This document shows, piece by piece, positions 50,685 through 61,451 of a stretch of DNA of 64,000 nucleotides (position 1 is its first letter; each line of letters begins with the position of its first letter). The notes under the pieces were generated by a model. That model searched no databases. It saw only the letters and a list, made by a program, of their open reading frames with translations, and was not told the origin of the DNA. Position numbers and translations under genes: made by a program. The stretch is taken from the NCBI RefSeq assembly GCF_018135625.1, contig NZ_CP073078.1, positions 5,302,501-5,366,500 of the forward strand, in the 5' to 3' direction. This DNA is from Phenylobacterium montanum. GTDB lineage: Bacteria; Pseudomonadota; Alphaproteobacteria; Caulobacterales; Caulobacteraceae.

Positions 50685-51938
50685 TCAAACAGGACGAACG
50701 AGGACGATCTTCTTCTTGCCGGCGGCCAGCTTGATCACCCCGTCGGCGTTGAGATCGGCCGGGGTCAGGGCGCGCTGGGCGTCGGCCTCGGCCTTGTCGT
50801 TGACGCGAAGGCCGCCGCCCTGGGCCAGCCGCCGGGCCTCCGAGCGCGAGCCTGTCAGGCCGGCGTCGGCCACCAGATTGGCGATCGGGATTCCGGCCTC
50901 CAACTCGGCGCGCGAGATCTCGATCGAGGGCAGGTCGGCCGACACCTGCCCCTCCTCGAACGCCTTGCGCGCCGCTTCAGCCGCGGCCTCGGCCGCTTCC
51001 CGGCCGTGCAGCATGGTGGTGGTCTCGTTGGCCAGCACCTTCTTGGCCTCGTTGATCCCGGCGCCTTCGAGCGCCTCCAGTCGGGCGATCTCGTCCAGCG
51101 GCAGGTCGGTGTAGAGGCGCAGGAAGCGGCCGACGTCGGCGTCCTCGGTGTTGCGCCAGAACTGCCAGTAGTCGTAGGGGCTGCGCATGTCGGCGTTCAG
51201 CCACACCGCCCCCGCCGCCGTCTTGCCCATCTTGGCGCCGGACGCGGTGGCCAGCAGCGGCGAGGTCAGGCCGAAGGCCTGCTTGCCGTCCATGCGCCGG
51301 ATCAGCTCGACCCCGTTGACGATGTTGCCCCACTGGTCCGATCCGCCCATCTGCAGCACGCAGCCATGGCGGCGGTTCAGTTCCAGGAAATCCACCGCCT
51401 GCATCAGCATGTAGTTGAACTCGAGGAAGGTCAGCGGCTGCTCACGCTCAAGCCGCAGCTTGACCGAGTCGAAGGTCAGCATGCGGTTGATGGTGAAGTG
51501 CGGGCCGTATTCGCGCAGGAAATCGACATAGCCGAGCTTGGACAGCCAGGCGTCGTTGTCGACCATGATCGCGTCGGTGGGCCCGTCCCCGAACGTCAGG
51601 AACTTCTCGAACACCGTCCGGATGCTGGCGATGTTGGCGGCGATGTCGGCCTCGGTCAGCAGCTTGCGGCTCTCGTCCTTGCCCGAGGGGTCGCCGACCT
51701 TGGTGGTGCCGCCACCCATGACCACGATCGGCTTGCCGCCGGCCTGCTGCAGGCGGCGCAGCATCATGATCTGGATCAGGCTGCCGGCGTGCAGGCTGGA
51801 GGCGGTGGCGTCGAAACCGATGTAGCCCGCGACGATCCCGCCCTTGGCCGCGGCGTCAAGCTCGGCCGGGTGGGTGACCTGGTGGATGTAGCCGCGCTCT
51901 TGCAGGCTGCGCAGGAAGCTGGATTGGAAATCGGACAT
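50685..51938 (-). CDS. tyrS: tyrosyl-tRNA synthetase
   Basis: 417 residues from ATG 51938 ([16 protein letters not shown]). An in-frame ATG at 52004 has a better AAGGAG but would add 22 non-conserved residues. Class I motifs: HIGH-like SSLHAGSL near residue 50 and KMSKS-like [15 protein letters not shown] and [12 protein letters not shown] are family-specific. It ends in an S4-type RNA-binding domain ([19 protein letters not shown]). It charges tRNA(Tyr). Confidence 0.95.
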   Translation of the reverse strand: MSDFQSSFLRSLQERGYIHQVTHPAELDAAAKGGIVAGYIGFDATASSLHAGSLIQIMMLRRLQQAGGKPIVVMGGGTTKVGDPSGKDESRKLLTEADIAANIASIRTVFEKFLTFGDGPTDAIMVDNDAWLSKLGYVDFLREYGPHFTINRMLTFDSVKLRLEREQPLTFLEFNYMLMQAVDFLELNRRHGCVLQMGGSDQWGNIVNGVELIRRMDGKQAFGLTSPLLATASGAKMGKTAAGAVWLNADMRSPYDYWQFWRNTEDADVGRFLRLYTDLPLDEIARLEALEGAGINEAKKVLANETTTMLHGREAAEAAAEAARKAFEEGQVSADLPSIEISRAELEAGIPIANLVADAGLTGSRSEARRLAQGGGLRVNDKAEADAQRALTPADLNADGVIKLAAGKKKIVLVRPV

Positions 51939-52217
51939 CGGCTCGGGGTTTTCTGCAGGCGAGGCGCCCTGTAGCACGGCGGCTTGCGGGGTGAGAACAG
52001 TCATGACGATACGGCTCCTTCTGATGGGGAGGGCCGGAGACGTCGTCTTCGAGTGGATGCGCGCCGCCAACCTTTAGGGCGGCGCGAAAATCGATAAGAT
52101 CAGCAAGCCGGCCCGCTATGGAAGCGAGCGGCGGTACGAGGTTCGCAAGGTGCGGGCGCTGATCATGCTCCAGCGCTAGCCTTTCGAGCCTCGACGGTCA
52201 AGTTTGAGGGCGGATCG

Positions 52218-53330
52218 ATGCGGGTTCTGGGGTTCATGAGCGGCACCTCGCTCGACGCCATCGACATGGCGATCCTTGAGACCGACGGCGAGGTCATCCA
52301 CGCCTTTGGCCCCGCCGGCGAACGCAAGCTTTCGGTCGAGATCCGGGCGGTGATCCAGGCCGCGACCGACCAGGCCCGCGCCTGGCCCCGCGGCGAGCCG
52401 GAGCCGGCGGTCTTCGCCGAGGCCGCCCGCGCCGTGGCCGAGGCGCACCTGGCCGCCGCGCGCGAATTCCTGGCCGAGCACGGCTTTCGCCCGGACCAGA
52501 TCGACATGGTCGGCTTCCACGGCCAGACCGTGCTGCATGAACGTCCCATGGCCGAGCGGATCGGACGCACCGTGCAGCTCGGCGAAGCCGAGATCCTGGC
52601 ACGGGGCCTCGGGGTCCCGGTGGCCTACGCCTTCCGCCTCGACGACGTGGCCGCGGGCGGGGAGGGCGCGCCGCTCGCGCCCATCTATCACGCCGCCTTG
52701 GCCCGCTACGCCCGCCTGCCGGCGCCGGTGGCGGTTCTGAACCTGGGCGGGGTGGCCAACATCACCCTGATGGGCGAGGGCGACCTGTTCCACGGCTTCG
52801 ACACCGGCCCCGCCAACGGCATGATCGACCTCCTGGTCCAGGCCCGCGGCCTCGGCCGCTATGACGAGGGCGGCCAACTCGCCCGGTCCGGCCAGGTCGA
52901 CGCCGCCGTGCTGGAGGGCCTCCTGGCCCATCCCTATTTCGCCGCCCCGCCGCCCAAGTCGCTGGACCGCTACGATTTTCCGATGGCGAGCGTGGAGGGG
53001 CTGTCCGACGCGGACGCCGCCGCGACCCTCGTCGCCTTCACCGCGGCGGCCGTGGCGCGGGGCCTGGACTGGTTCGATGCGGACCAGCAGCCTAGGACCG
53101 TGATCGCCGCCGGCGGCGGCCGGCGCAACCCGGCGATCATGCAGGCTCTGCGTGAGGCCCTGCCGGCCCAGGTGATCTCGGCCGAGGACGCCGGCTGGCG
53201 CGGCGATTCCATCGAGGCCGAGGCCTTCGCCTACCTCGCCGCCCGCACCGCCCACGGCCTGCCGATCTCGTTTCCCGGCACGACCGGGGTCAAGGCGCCT
53301 ATGACGGGTGGGAAGATCGTGCGGCCTTAG
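52218..53330 (+). CDS. anmK: anhydro-N-acetylmuramic acid kinase
   Basis: 370 residues. Sugar-kinase-type ATP loop MSGTSLDAIDMAI at the N-terminus, GFHGQTVLHE, NLGGVANITL and FDTGPANGMID with the catalytic Asp. It phosphorylates and opens 1,6-anhydroMurNAc released by lytic transglycosylases to give MurNAc-6-phosphate for wall recycling. It stands alone, divergent from tyrS. No murQ is in the window. Confidence 0.95.
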   Translation: MRVLGFMSGTSLDAIDMAILETDGEVIHAFGPAGERKLSVEIRAVIQAATDQARAWPRGEPEPAVFAEAARAVAEAHLAAAREFLAEHGFRPDQIDMVGFHGQTVLHERPMAERIGRTVQLGEAEILARGLGVPVAYAFRLDDVAAGGEGAPLAPIYHAALARYARLPAPVAVLNLGGVANITLMGEGDLFHGFDTGPANGMIDLLVQARGLGRYDEGGQLARSGQVDAAVLEGLLAHPYFAAPPPKSLDRYDFPMASVEGLSDADAAATLVAFTAAAVARGLDWFDADQQPRTVIAAGGGRRNPAIMQALREALPAQVISAEDAGWRGDSIEAEAFAYLAARTAHGLPISFPGTTGVKAPMTGGKIVRP

Positions 53331-53332
53331 TG

Positions 53333-53357
53333 CCCTTCCCCCCTTGTGGGAGAAGGG
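53333..53357. repeat. CCCTTCCCCC/GGGAGAAGGG hairpin at the anmK end
   Basis: Imperfect palindrome CCCTTCCCCCCTTGTGGGAG... followed by GTTTT. It lies between the convergent anmK and hydrolase genes and may terminate anmK. Same C-rich family as 57645 and 59661. Confidence 0.55.
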
Positions 53358-53359
53358 TT

Positions 53360-54010
53360 TTAGGCCGGGTTCGCCGCCAGCCGCTTATCCAGATAACCTC
53401 CGACCTGCTTCTCCACGTCCTTCAGGTTATGCGCCCAGAAGTGGTCGGCGGTGTCGATCACGTCGTAGTCGATGACGATGCCCTTCTGGGTGCGCAGCTT
53501 GGTCACCACCCGCTCCACCTCGGTCGGCGGCACCACCGAATCGTTGGCCCCGTGCAGGAACAGGCCCGAGGCCGGGCAGGGGGCCAGGAAGCTGAAGTCG
53601 TACATGTTGGTCGGCGGCGAGACCGAGATGAAGCCGTCGGTCTCCGGCCGGCGCATCAGAAGCTGCATGCCGATATAGGCGCCGAAATCGAAGCCGGCGA
53701 CCCAGGTCTGCGAGGCGGTCGGGTTGGTGGCCTGCAGCCAGTCCAGCGCCGTAGCCGCATCGGCCAGCTCGCCGATGCCGCCGTCGAATTCGCCCTGGCT
53801 CCTGCCCACGCCGCGGAAATTGAAGCGCAGCACCGAAAAGCCGCGCTGCATGAACAGCAGGAACAGCTGGGCCGAGACCGGGTGGTTCATGTTGCCGCCG
53901 GCCTTGGGGTGAGGGTGCAGGATCAGCGCGATCGGCGCGCCCTCCTTCTTCCCCGGCGAATAACGTCCCTCGATCCGTCCGGCGGCGCCGGTCAGAACCA
54001 CCTCAGCCAT
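53360..54010 (-). CDS. alpha/beta hydrolase with Asp at the nucleophile position
   Basis: 216 residues of the small alpha/beta hydrolase family (LILHPHPKAGGNMNH, LRFNFRGVGRSQGEFDGG, LHGANDSVVPP, DTADHFW). The nucleophile elbow reads GFDFG, so residue 108 is Asp where relatives usually have Ser. Asp157 and His190 fit the remaining triad. Either an Asp-nucleophile enzyme, as in dehalogenases, or an inactive form. Substrate is unknown. Divergent from the iscR-like gene. Confidence 0.85.
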   Translation of the reverse strand: MAEVVLTGAAGRIEGRYSPGKKEGAPIALILHPHPKAGGNMNHPVSAQLFLLFMQRGFSVLRFNFRGVGRSQGEFDGGIGELADAATALDWLQATNPTASQTWVAGFDFGAYIGMQLLMRRPETDGFISVSPPTNMYDFSFLAPCPASGLFLHGANDSVVPPTEVERVVTKLRTQKGIVIDYDVIDTADHFWAHNLKDVEKQVGGYLDKRLAANPA

Positions 54011-54043
54011 GAAACCTCCTGGCGTGAGCGGCGGTCATAATAC

Positions 54044-54072
54044 TTGACCACAGCGCTCGGTCTTCTTAAATC
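54044..54072 (+). promoter_or_regulatory. promoter of the iscR-suf operon, with possible Rrf2 site
   Basis: TTGACC (54044-54049), 17-base spacer, TAAATC (54067-54072), a good sigma-70-type promoter about 108 bases before the regulator gene. The -35 region ATACTTGACCACAGCGCTCG could double as an IscR-type operator. Confidence 0.55.
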
Positions 54073-54179
54073 CAGTCCCTCGCTGGGACATGCCCGCCGC
54101 GAGGCGGCGGTTCATAGCACAGGCCGCGCCGGATGCGCGGGAATTCTGACACGTCTCGGCAAGACCAGGATGTAAGGCC

Positions 54180-54623
54180 ATGCAGCTGAGCACGAAAGGC
54201 CGCTATGCGGTGATGGCGATGACCGACCTGGCCGGGCACGGCGAGGCGCGGCCCGTCTCCCTGGCCGAGATCGCCGAGCGCCAGCAGCTGTCCCTGGCCT
54301 ATCTGGAGCAGCTGTTCGCCCGCCTGCGCCGGCGCGGCCTGGTGGTCTCGCACCGCGGCCCCGGCGGCGGCTATCGTCTGGCCCGCCCCGCCGCCGAGAC
54401 CAATGTCGCCGAGGTGGTGATGGCGGTGGACGAACCCATCAAGGCTACCCGCTGCGGCGGCCACGGGGCCAAGGGCGGCTGCATGAAGGGCGGGGCCAAG
54501 TGCCTGACCCACGACCTCTGGGAAGAGACCGGCCGCCAGCTGCACGCCTATCTGGCGAGCGTGTCCCTGGCCGACGTGCTGGCGGGGCGGCTCAGGCCCA
54601 GTTCACCGGCGGTGGCCGCATGA
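54180..54623 (+). CDS. iscR: Rrf2-family iron-sulfur regulator (IscR/SufR-like)
   Basis: 147 residues. N-terminal winged helix-turn-helix (MQLSTKGRYAVMAMTDLA, SLAEIAERQQLSLAYLEQLF, RGPGGGYRLARP). The cluster-ligand region has Cys92, Cys101, Cys108 and His111 (KCLTHDLW), with wider Cys spacing than E. coli IscR. It senses Fe-S status and should control the downstream suf operon. Its stop overlaps the next ATG (ATGA). Confidence 0.93.
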   Translation: MQLSTKGRYAVMAMTDLAGHGEARPVSLAEIAERQQLSLAYLEQLFARLRRRGLVVSHRGPGGGYRLARPAAETNVAEVVMAVDEPIKATRCGGHGAKGGCMKGGAKCLTHDLWEETGRQLHAYLASVSLADVLAGRLRPSSPAVAA

Positions 54624-55774
54624 CGGCTCCGAACAGGATCTACCTCGACTACAACGCCACCGCCCCGATCCGGCCCGAGGCGGCGGAGGCTGTCGCCTGC
54701 GCCCTGGCCATCGGCGGCAATCCCTCGTCGGTCCACGCCGCCGGCCGCACTGCCCGCGCCGCCGTCGAGCGCGCCCGGGGCGAGGTCGCGCGCCTCGTGG
54801 CCTGCAAGGAAGGCTCGGTCACCTTCACCAGCGGCGGGACCGAAGCCAACGCCCTGGCCATCGACAGCGCCATCGCTGCGGGTTTCCGCCGCCCGATTGT
54901 GGGCCTGGCCGAGCATGCCTCGACGCTCGCCACCTGCATGGCCAATGGCGACATGGCCGAGGGCTGGGGCGTGCGCGCCAGCGGGATCATGGACCTGGAC
55001 TGGCTGGAACAGCGGCTGAAGACCTGGCCCAAGGAGGCCGGCCGCCCGTTCGTCGCCCTCTCCCTGGCCAACAACGAGACCGGGGTGATCCAGCCCGTGG
55101 CCGAGATCGCCGCCCTGGTCCGCGCCGCCGACGGCTGGCTGCATGTGGATGCGGTGCAGGCGGCGGGCAAGATCGCGCTCGATTTCGCCGCGACCGGCGC
55201 CGACACCCTGTCGCTGTCGGCGCACAAGCTGGGCGGGCCGCAAGGCGTCGGCGCCCTCATCGCCGGCCCGCGGGCTGTGCTGTCGCGCCGGCTGCACGGC
55301 GGCGGGCAGGAGCGTGGTCGGCGCGCCGGCACCGAGAACGTCTCCGGCATCGCCGGCTTCGGCGCCGCGGCCCGCGCCGCCCTGCGCGACCTGCCGGATT
55401 TCGCCGCCCAGGCCGCCTGGCGCGACGCCGCGCAAGACAGCCTCGCCGAGGCCGACGGGGTGCAGGTGTTCGGGACCGAGGCGCCCCGGCTCCCCAGCGT
55501 GCTGAGCTTCGCCGCCGAGAGTTTCGAGTCCGAGCGCCAGGTGATCGCCATGGACCTGGAAGGGATCATGGTCAGCGCCGGCGCCGCCTGCTCGTCGGGC
55601 AAGGTCACCGCCAGCCCGGTGCTGCAGGCCATGGGCTTCGGCTCGCTCGCCTCCACCGCCCTGCGCGTCAGCGGCGGCTGGGCCACTACCGAACAGGACT
55701 GGACCCGCTTCGCCGAGGTCTGGCTCACCGTCTACGACCGGTTTCGGGCGCGCCGCCGCGCCTCGGCCGCTTAA
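54620..55774 (+). CDS. cysteine desulfurase, IscS/NifS-like
   Basis: 384 residues from ATG 54620. PLP-binding Lys203 in SLSAHKLGGPQG, His98 region GLAEHAS and catalytic Cys324 in SAGAACSSGKV. The sequence belongs to the NifS/IscS branch, distinct from the SufS encoded later in the same operon. It mobilises sulfur from cysteine. It is coupled to the regulator gene by a 4-base overlap and followed by sufB 12 bases later. Confidence 0.92.
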   Translation: MTAPNRIYLDYNATAPIRPEAAEAVACALAIGGNPSSVHAAGRTARAAVERARGEVARLVACKEGSVTFTSGGTEANALAIDSAIAAGFRRPIVGLAEHASTLATCMANGDMAEGWGVRASGIMDLDWLEQRLKTWPKEAGRPFVALSLANNETGVIQPVAEIAALVRAADGWLHVDAVQAAGKIALDFAATGADTLSLSAHKLGGPQGVGALIAGPRAVLSRRLHGGGQERGRRAGTENVSGIAGFGAAARAALRDLPDFAAQAAWRDAAQDSLAEADGVQVFGTEAPRLPSVLSFAAESFESERQVIAMDLEGIMVSAGAACSSGKVTASPVLQAMGFGSLASTALRVSGGWATTEQDWTRFAEVWLTVYDRFRARRRASAA

Positions 55775-55786
55775 GGAAGTGTACTG

Positions 55787-57249
<1,463 letters not shown>

Positions 57250-57253
<4 letters not shown>

Positions 57254-57624
57254 CGCTCCAGGCCATCGAACACGTGCAGCTGGCCATGCCGGCGGGCGAG
57301 GAGGAGAGGGCGCGCGGCTTTTATCGTGACCTTCTCGGCCTGCCCGAACAGCCCAAACCGCCGGAACTGGCCAGGCGCGGCGGGGCCTGGTTCGAGAGCG
57401 ACCGGGTCAAGGTGCACCTGGGCGTCGAAAGCCCCTTCACGCCCGCTCGCAAGGCCCACGTCGCCTTCCTGGTCGACCGCGTCGCCGACCTTGCCGAGCG
57501 CGCCCGCGCCGCCGGCTACGAGGTCAAGGCCGACGAGGACCTCCCCGGCTTCGAGCGCTTCTACATCTACGACCCCTTCGGCAACCGCCTGGAATTCATG
57601 ACGGCGGTGGAGGGAGGGCGATGA
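57250..57624 (+). CDS. glyoxalase/VOC-family protein inside the suf operon
   Basis: 124 residues, one VOC module: [20 protein letters not shown] at the start, [18 protein letters not shown] in the middle and [12 protein letters not shown] at the end, supplying His, His and Glu-type metal positions. The gene overlaps the sufB stop by 4 bases, so it is part of the operon. Function is unknown; candidates are glyoxalase- or fosfomycin-thiol-transferase-like detoxification. Confidence 0.85.
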
Positions 57625-57644
57625 CGGGCCTCGCTGCCCGCATG

Positions 57645-57802
57645 AACCCTTCCCCCTCGATGGGGGAAGGGCAGGGATGGGGGTGCGCCCCAGTCGCCGC
57701 CTGGAATCCTCTGATGGGCTCCGGCGCCCAACACCGTCTTTCGCCTCAACACCTGAGCGAACACCCCCAACCCTTCCCTTCCCCCATCGAGGGGGAAGGG
57801 TT
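57645..57802. repeat. inverted pair of CCCTTCCCCCTCGATGGGGGAAGGG elements
   Basis: 41-base arms 57645-57685 and 57762-57802 are reverse complements with two mismatches, and each arm is itself a palindrome (CCCTTCCCCC-TCGAT-GGGGGAAGGG). The element separates the glyoxalase-like gene from sufC and may attenuate or stabilise the operon mRNA. Confidence 0.9.
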
Positions 57803-57831
57803 TTCAAGATATTCGAACGAGCCGATTTGAA

Positions 57832-58581
57832 ATGCTGACCATCACCAACCTCCACGTCCGCATCGCCGAGACCGAGATCATCAAGGGCCTGACGCTCAGC
57901 GTTCCCGCGGGCGAGGTGCACGCGATCATGGGACCGAACGGGGCCGGCAAGTCGACCCTGTCCTATTCCCTGGCCGGCCGGCCGGGCTATGAGGTGACGG
58001 GCGGCTCGGCGGTGCTGGACGGCGACAACCTGTTCGAACTGACGCCCAACGAGCGCGCCGCCAAGGGCGTGTTCCTCTCCTTCCAGTACCCGATCGAGAT
58101 CCCCGGCGTGCCCGGCCTGACCTTCATCCGCACGGCGCTGAACGCCCAGCGCAAGGCCCGCGGCGAGGACGAGATCACCGCGCCCGCCTTCCTCAAGCTC
58201 GCCCGCGAAAAGGCCCAGGCCCTCAAGATCGACTTCGAGATGCTCAAGCGCCCGCTGAACGTCGGCTTCTCGGGCGGTGAGAAGAAGCGGATGGAAATCT
58301 TTCAAATGGCGATGCTTTCGCCGCGGCTCTTGATCCTCGACGAGACCGATTCCGGCCTCGACATCGACGCCCTGCGCATCGTCGCCGAGGGGGTCAACGC
58401 CATGCGGGGGCCGGACCGCTCGATGCTGGTGATCACCCACTACCAGCGCCTTTTGGACTACATCAAACCCGACCGGGTGCACGTGCTCTCGGCCGGTCGC
58501 ATCGTCGCCTCCGGCGGGCCCGAGCTGGCCCACGAGCTGGAGCGCGAAGGCTACGACAAGTATGTGCGGGAAGCGGCATGA
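57832..58581 (+). CDS. sufC: Fe-S cluster assembly ATPase SufC
   Basis: 249 residues. ABC ATPase: Walker A MGPNGAGKST (residues 33-42), signature VGFSGGEKKRMEI, Walker B RLLILDETDSGLD, and SufC-type ends. It powers the SufBC2D scaffold in the cytosol. It follows a repeat element 30 bases upstream. Its end overlaps the sufD start by 4 bases (ATGA). Confidence 0.97.
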   Translation: MLTITNLHVRIAETEIIKGLTLSVPAGEVHAIMGPNGAGKSTLSYSLAGRPGYEVTGGSAVLDGDNLFELTPNERAAKGVFLSFQYPIEIPGVPGLTFIRTALNAQRKARGEDEITAPAFLKLAREKAQALKIDFEMLKRPLNVGFSGGEKKRMEIFQMAMLSPRLLILDETDSGLDIDALRIVAEGVNAMRGPDRSMLVITHYQRLLDYIKPDRVHVLSAGRIVASGGPELAHELEREGYDKYVREAA

Positions 58582-59627
58582 CCCTTGCGCGCGCCATAGC
58601 CTCGGGCGACGTCGCCCAGCTGCCCAGCCGCCGCGAGGAGGACTGGCGCTGGACCGACCTGCGCGGCCTGATCCGCACCATCCCCGCGGCCTCGCCGGCG
58701 GCGGACGGGATCAAGCTGAAGCGCGGCCCGTTCCGCAACCTGGCCGACGAGGAGATCGTGTTCGTCAACGGCCGCCAGCTGGAAGGCCCCAGCGCCCTGA
58801 TCATCGAGCCGGGACATCCGGGGCCGCTCGCCCTGCGCTTCGTCTCCGCGGCCCACGGCACGGCGCACCACGCGGCCTTCTCCCTGGTGCTGCGGCCCGG
58901 CGCCGAACTGGTGCTCTTGGAAAGCTACGAAAGCCTGGGCGAGGCCTATCTGGCCGATATCAGCCTCGACATCCACCTGGGCGAAGGCGCCCGCCTGGAG
59001 CGGGTGGCAGTCGTGGCCGAGGCGGCCGACGCCGTCTCCATCAGCCAGACGCGGGTCGAGCTCGCGCCCCATGCCCGCTTCGTCCAGACCGTGCTGACCA
59101 GCGGCGCCAAGCGCCAGCGGCACGAGACGCGCCTGCGTCACCCCGGCGGCGGGGCCGAGGTGCGGCTGGACGGCGTCTATCTCCTGGACGGTGCGGCCCA
59201 TGCCGACCTGACCACGGCCGTGACCCATGCCGGCGTCGACGGGGTGACCCAGCAGCTGACCAAGGGCGCCGTGCGCGGCCAGGCCCGGGCGGTGTTCCAG
59301 GGCCGCATCGTGGTCGCCGAGGGCGCCGACCGCACCGACGCGCGCATGGGCCACCACGCCCTGATCCTCTCCGACAAGGCAGAGGTCGACGCCAAGCCCG
59401 AGTTGGAGATCTATGCCGACGACGTCTCCTGCGCCCACGGCAACACGGTGGGCGCCATCGACGAACAGGCCCTGTTCTACGCCATGCAGCGCGGCATCCC
59501 CGAGGCGGAAGCCCGCGCTATGCTGACCGAAGCCTTCGTGGCCGAGGTGATCGACCGCATCGAACACCCCGGCGCCCGCGAAGCCGCCCACGCCTGGGCG
59601 GCGCAACTGGCGGGGAGGGCGGGATGA
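58578..59627 (+). CDS. sufD: Fe-S cluster assembly protein SufD
   Basis: 349 residues, shorter at the N-terminus than E. coli SufD. Landmarks are REEDWRWTDLRGL, a beta-helix core (EGARLERVAVVAEAADAVSI) and the C-terminal SCAHGNTVGAIDEQALFYAM and RGIPEAEARAMLTEAFVAEV. It partners SufB and SufC. The next gene, sufS, is 231 bases away across a repeat. Confidence 0.96.
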   Translation: MTLARAIASGDVAQLPSRREEDWRWTDLRGLIRTIPAASPAADGIKLKRGPFRNLADEEIVFVNGRQLEGPSALIIEPGHPGPLALRFVSAAHGTAHHAAFSLVLRPGAELVLLESYESLGEAYLADISLDIHLGEGARLERVAVVAEAADAVSISQTRVELAPHARFVQTVLTSGAKRQRHETRLRHPGGGAEVRLDGVYLLDGAAHADLTTAVTHAGVDGVTQQLTKGAVRGQARAVFQGRIVVAEGADRTDARMGHHALILSDKAEVDAKPELEIYADDVSCAHGNTVGAIDEQALFYAMQRGIPEAEARAMLTEAFVAEVIDRIEHPGAREAAHAWAAQLAGRAG

Positions 59628-59660
59628 ATCGGCCCGTCCTCGATACGGCCGCGTCCTTCT

Positions 59661-59838
59661 TCCCTTCCCCCCTTGTGGGGGAAGGAGGGGCCCGCCCGCG
59701 CAGCGGGTGGGAGGATGAGGGGTCGCGCCGGCGGATCGAATGTTTGCGAGGTTTGCAGTCGCGCGCCTCTGCGCGCGTCCCCTCATCCTCCCACGCCTTC
59801 GGCGCGGGCCCCTCCTTCTCCCGCAAGGGGGAGAAGGG
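59661..59838. repeat. long inverted repeat between sufD and sufS
   Basis: Left part CCCTTCCCCCCTTGTGGGGG...GGGAGGATGAGGGG and right part CCCCTCATCCTCCC...GGCCCCTCCTTCTCCCGCAAGG... are near-complementary arms of about 66 bases. It contains the same C-rich palindrome as 57645 plus a CTCATCCTCCCAC unit. Confidence 0.85.
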
Positions 59839-59858
59839 ATTTTCTCGGAGGCGCGCCC

Positions 59859-61076
59859 ATGAGCTTTGACGTCGCATCCGCCCGCGAGCAGTTCCCGATC
59901 CTCAAGCGCGAGGTCAATGGCCGCCCCCTGATCTATCTCGACAGCGCCGCCTCGGCCCAGAAGCCGCGGGCGGTGATCGAGGCCATGACCCGGGCGATGG
60001 AGCACTCCTACGCCAACGTCCATCGCGGCCTGCACACCCTGGCCAACGAGACCACCGAGGCCTACGAGAAGGCCCGCGAGAGCGTGCGCGGCCTGGTGAA
60101 CGCGGCCAGCGTCGACGAGATCGTCTTCACCAAGAGCGCCACCGAGGCCATCAACCTGGTGGCCTCCGCTTTCGGCCAGTCGCTCGAGGCCGGCGATGAG
60201 ATCGTGCTCTCGGTGATGGAGCACCACGCCAATATCGTGCCCTGGCACTTCCTGCGCGAGCGCAAGGGCCTGGTCCTCAAGTTCGTTCCGGTGACCGAGG
60301 ACGGCCAGCTCGATCTCGATGCTTACCGCAACCTGATCGGGCCGAAGACCAGGATGGTGGCCCTCAGCCACATGTCGAACGTGCTGGGCACGATCAATCC
60401 AGCGAAAGAGCTGGTCGAGATCGCCCACGCCGCCGGGGTTCCGGTGCTGCTGGACGGTTGCCAGGCCATCGTCCACGCCCGGGTCGACGTGCAGGCCCTG
60501 GACGTCGATTTCTACGCCTTCTCCGGCCACAAGCTCTACGGTCCCACCGGCATCGGCGTGCTGTACGGCAAGGCCGAGCGCCTGGCCGCCCTGCCGCCCT
60601 ACCAGGGCGGGGGCGAGATGATCGGCACGGTGACCACCGAGACCGTCACCTATGCCGACCCGCCGCACCGCTTTGAGGCCGGCACCCCGGCGATCCTGGA
60701 GGCCATCGGCCTGGGCGCCGCCATCGACTGGCTGCAGGGCTTCGATCGCGAGGCCATCGCCGCGCATGAGCGGGCGCTCTACGACCGCCTGAAGCAGCGC
60801 CTGAATGGGGCCAACTGGCTGCGCGAGATCGGCACGGCGCCGGGCAAGGGCGGCATTTTCGCCTTCACCGTCGAGGGGGCGCACGCCCACGACGTGGCCC
60901 AGCTTCTCGACCGCTATGGCATAGCCGTGCGCGCCGGGACCCACTGCGCCGAGCCCCTGATGCGGCGCTTTGGCCTGACCTCGAGCGCCCGCGCTTCGTT
61001 CGCCCTATATAACACCCTGGAAGAGGCCGACGCTTTCGCCGAAGCCCTGGCCAAGGTGCAGACCTTTTTCGCCTGA
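59859..61076 (+). CDS. sufS: cysteine desulfurase SufS
   Basis: 405 residues from ATG 59859, preceded by TCGGAGGCGCGCCC; the frame is open further upstream through the repeat. SufS landmarks are YLDSAASAQKPRAVIEAM, PLP Lys225 in FSGHKLYGPTGIG and catalytic Cys363 in RAGTHCAEPLM. Group II desulfurase, which usually works with SufE or SufU; neither is seen here. It is the second desulfurase of the operon. Confidence 0.96.
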   Translation: MSFDVASAREQFPILKREVNGRPLIYLDSAASAQKPRAVIEAMTRAMEHSYANVHRGLHTLANETTEAYEKARESVRGLVNAASVDEIVFTKSATEAINLVASAFGQSLEAGDEIVLSVMEHHANIVPWHFLRERKGLVLKFVPVTEDGQLDLDAYRNLIGPKTRMVALSHMSNVLGTINPAKELVEIAHAAGVPVLLDGCQAIVHARVDVQALDVDFYAFSGHKLYGPTGIGVLYGKAERLAALPPYQGGGEMIGTVTTETVTYADPPHRFEAGTPAILEAIGLGAAIDWLQGFDREAIAAHERALYDRLKQRLNGANWLREIGTAPGKGGIFAFTVEGAHAHDVAQLLDRYGIAVRAGTHCAEPLMRRFGLTSSARASFALYNTLEEADAFAEALAKVQTFFA

Positions 61077-61088
61077 GTGACACCGACC

Positions 61089-61451
61089 ATGGATGACGCC
61101 AGCCTCAACCCCACGACCGAAACCTCGGCGCTGAGCCAGTCGGAGCTCGACGCCCTGACCGACCGGCTGATCGAGAAGCTGAAGACGGTCTATGATCCGG
61201 AGATCCCGGTGGACATCTACGAACTCGGCCTGATCTACAAGGTCGACGTTTCCGACGACAAGGACGTGGCCATCGACATGACCCTGACCGCCCCGGCCTG
61301 TCCCGTGGCCGGCGAGATGCCCGACTGGGTGAAGGAGGCGGTGATGTCGATCGAGGAGGTCAAGTCCTGCGACGTCAACCTGGTGTTCGATCCGCCGTGG
61401 GACCCGTCCCGTATGTCGGACGAAGCCAAGCTGCAACTGAACATGTTCTGA
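61089..61451 (+). CDS. sufT: SufT / MIP18-like Fe-S assembly factor (DUF59)
   Basis: 120 residues from ATG 61089 (a GTG at 61077 directly after the sufS stop is possible). DUF59 features are KTVYDPEIPVDIYELGLIY, LTAPACPVAGEMPDWV with the conserved Cys, and the end VFDPPWDPSRMSDEAKLQL. Proteins of this type help insert clusters into client proteins. The stop overlaps the next ATG (TGATG). Confidence 0.95.
   Translation: MDDASLNPTTETSALSQSELDALTDRLIEKLKTVYDPEIPVDIYELGLIYKVDVSDDKDVAIDMTLTAPACPVAGEMPDWVKEAVMSIEEVKSCDVNLVFDPPWDPSRMSDEAKLQLNMF

Noticed and set aside
52084-52182. Open stretch reading AKIDKISKPARYGSERRYEV... up to a TAG before anmK
   Set aside because: It looks protein-like but is closed by a TAG just upstream and has no start codon, so at most it is a remnant; not annotated.
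57621-57830. 69-codon frame starting ATGACGGGCC after the glyoxalase-like gene
   Set aside because: It is read through the palindromic repeat element and its product is repeat-derived.
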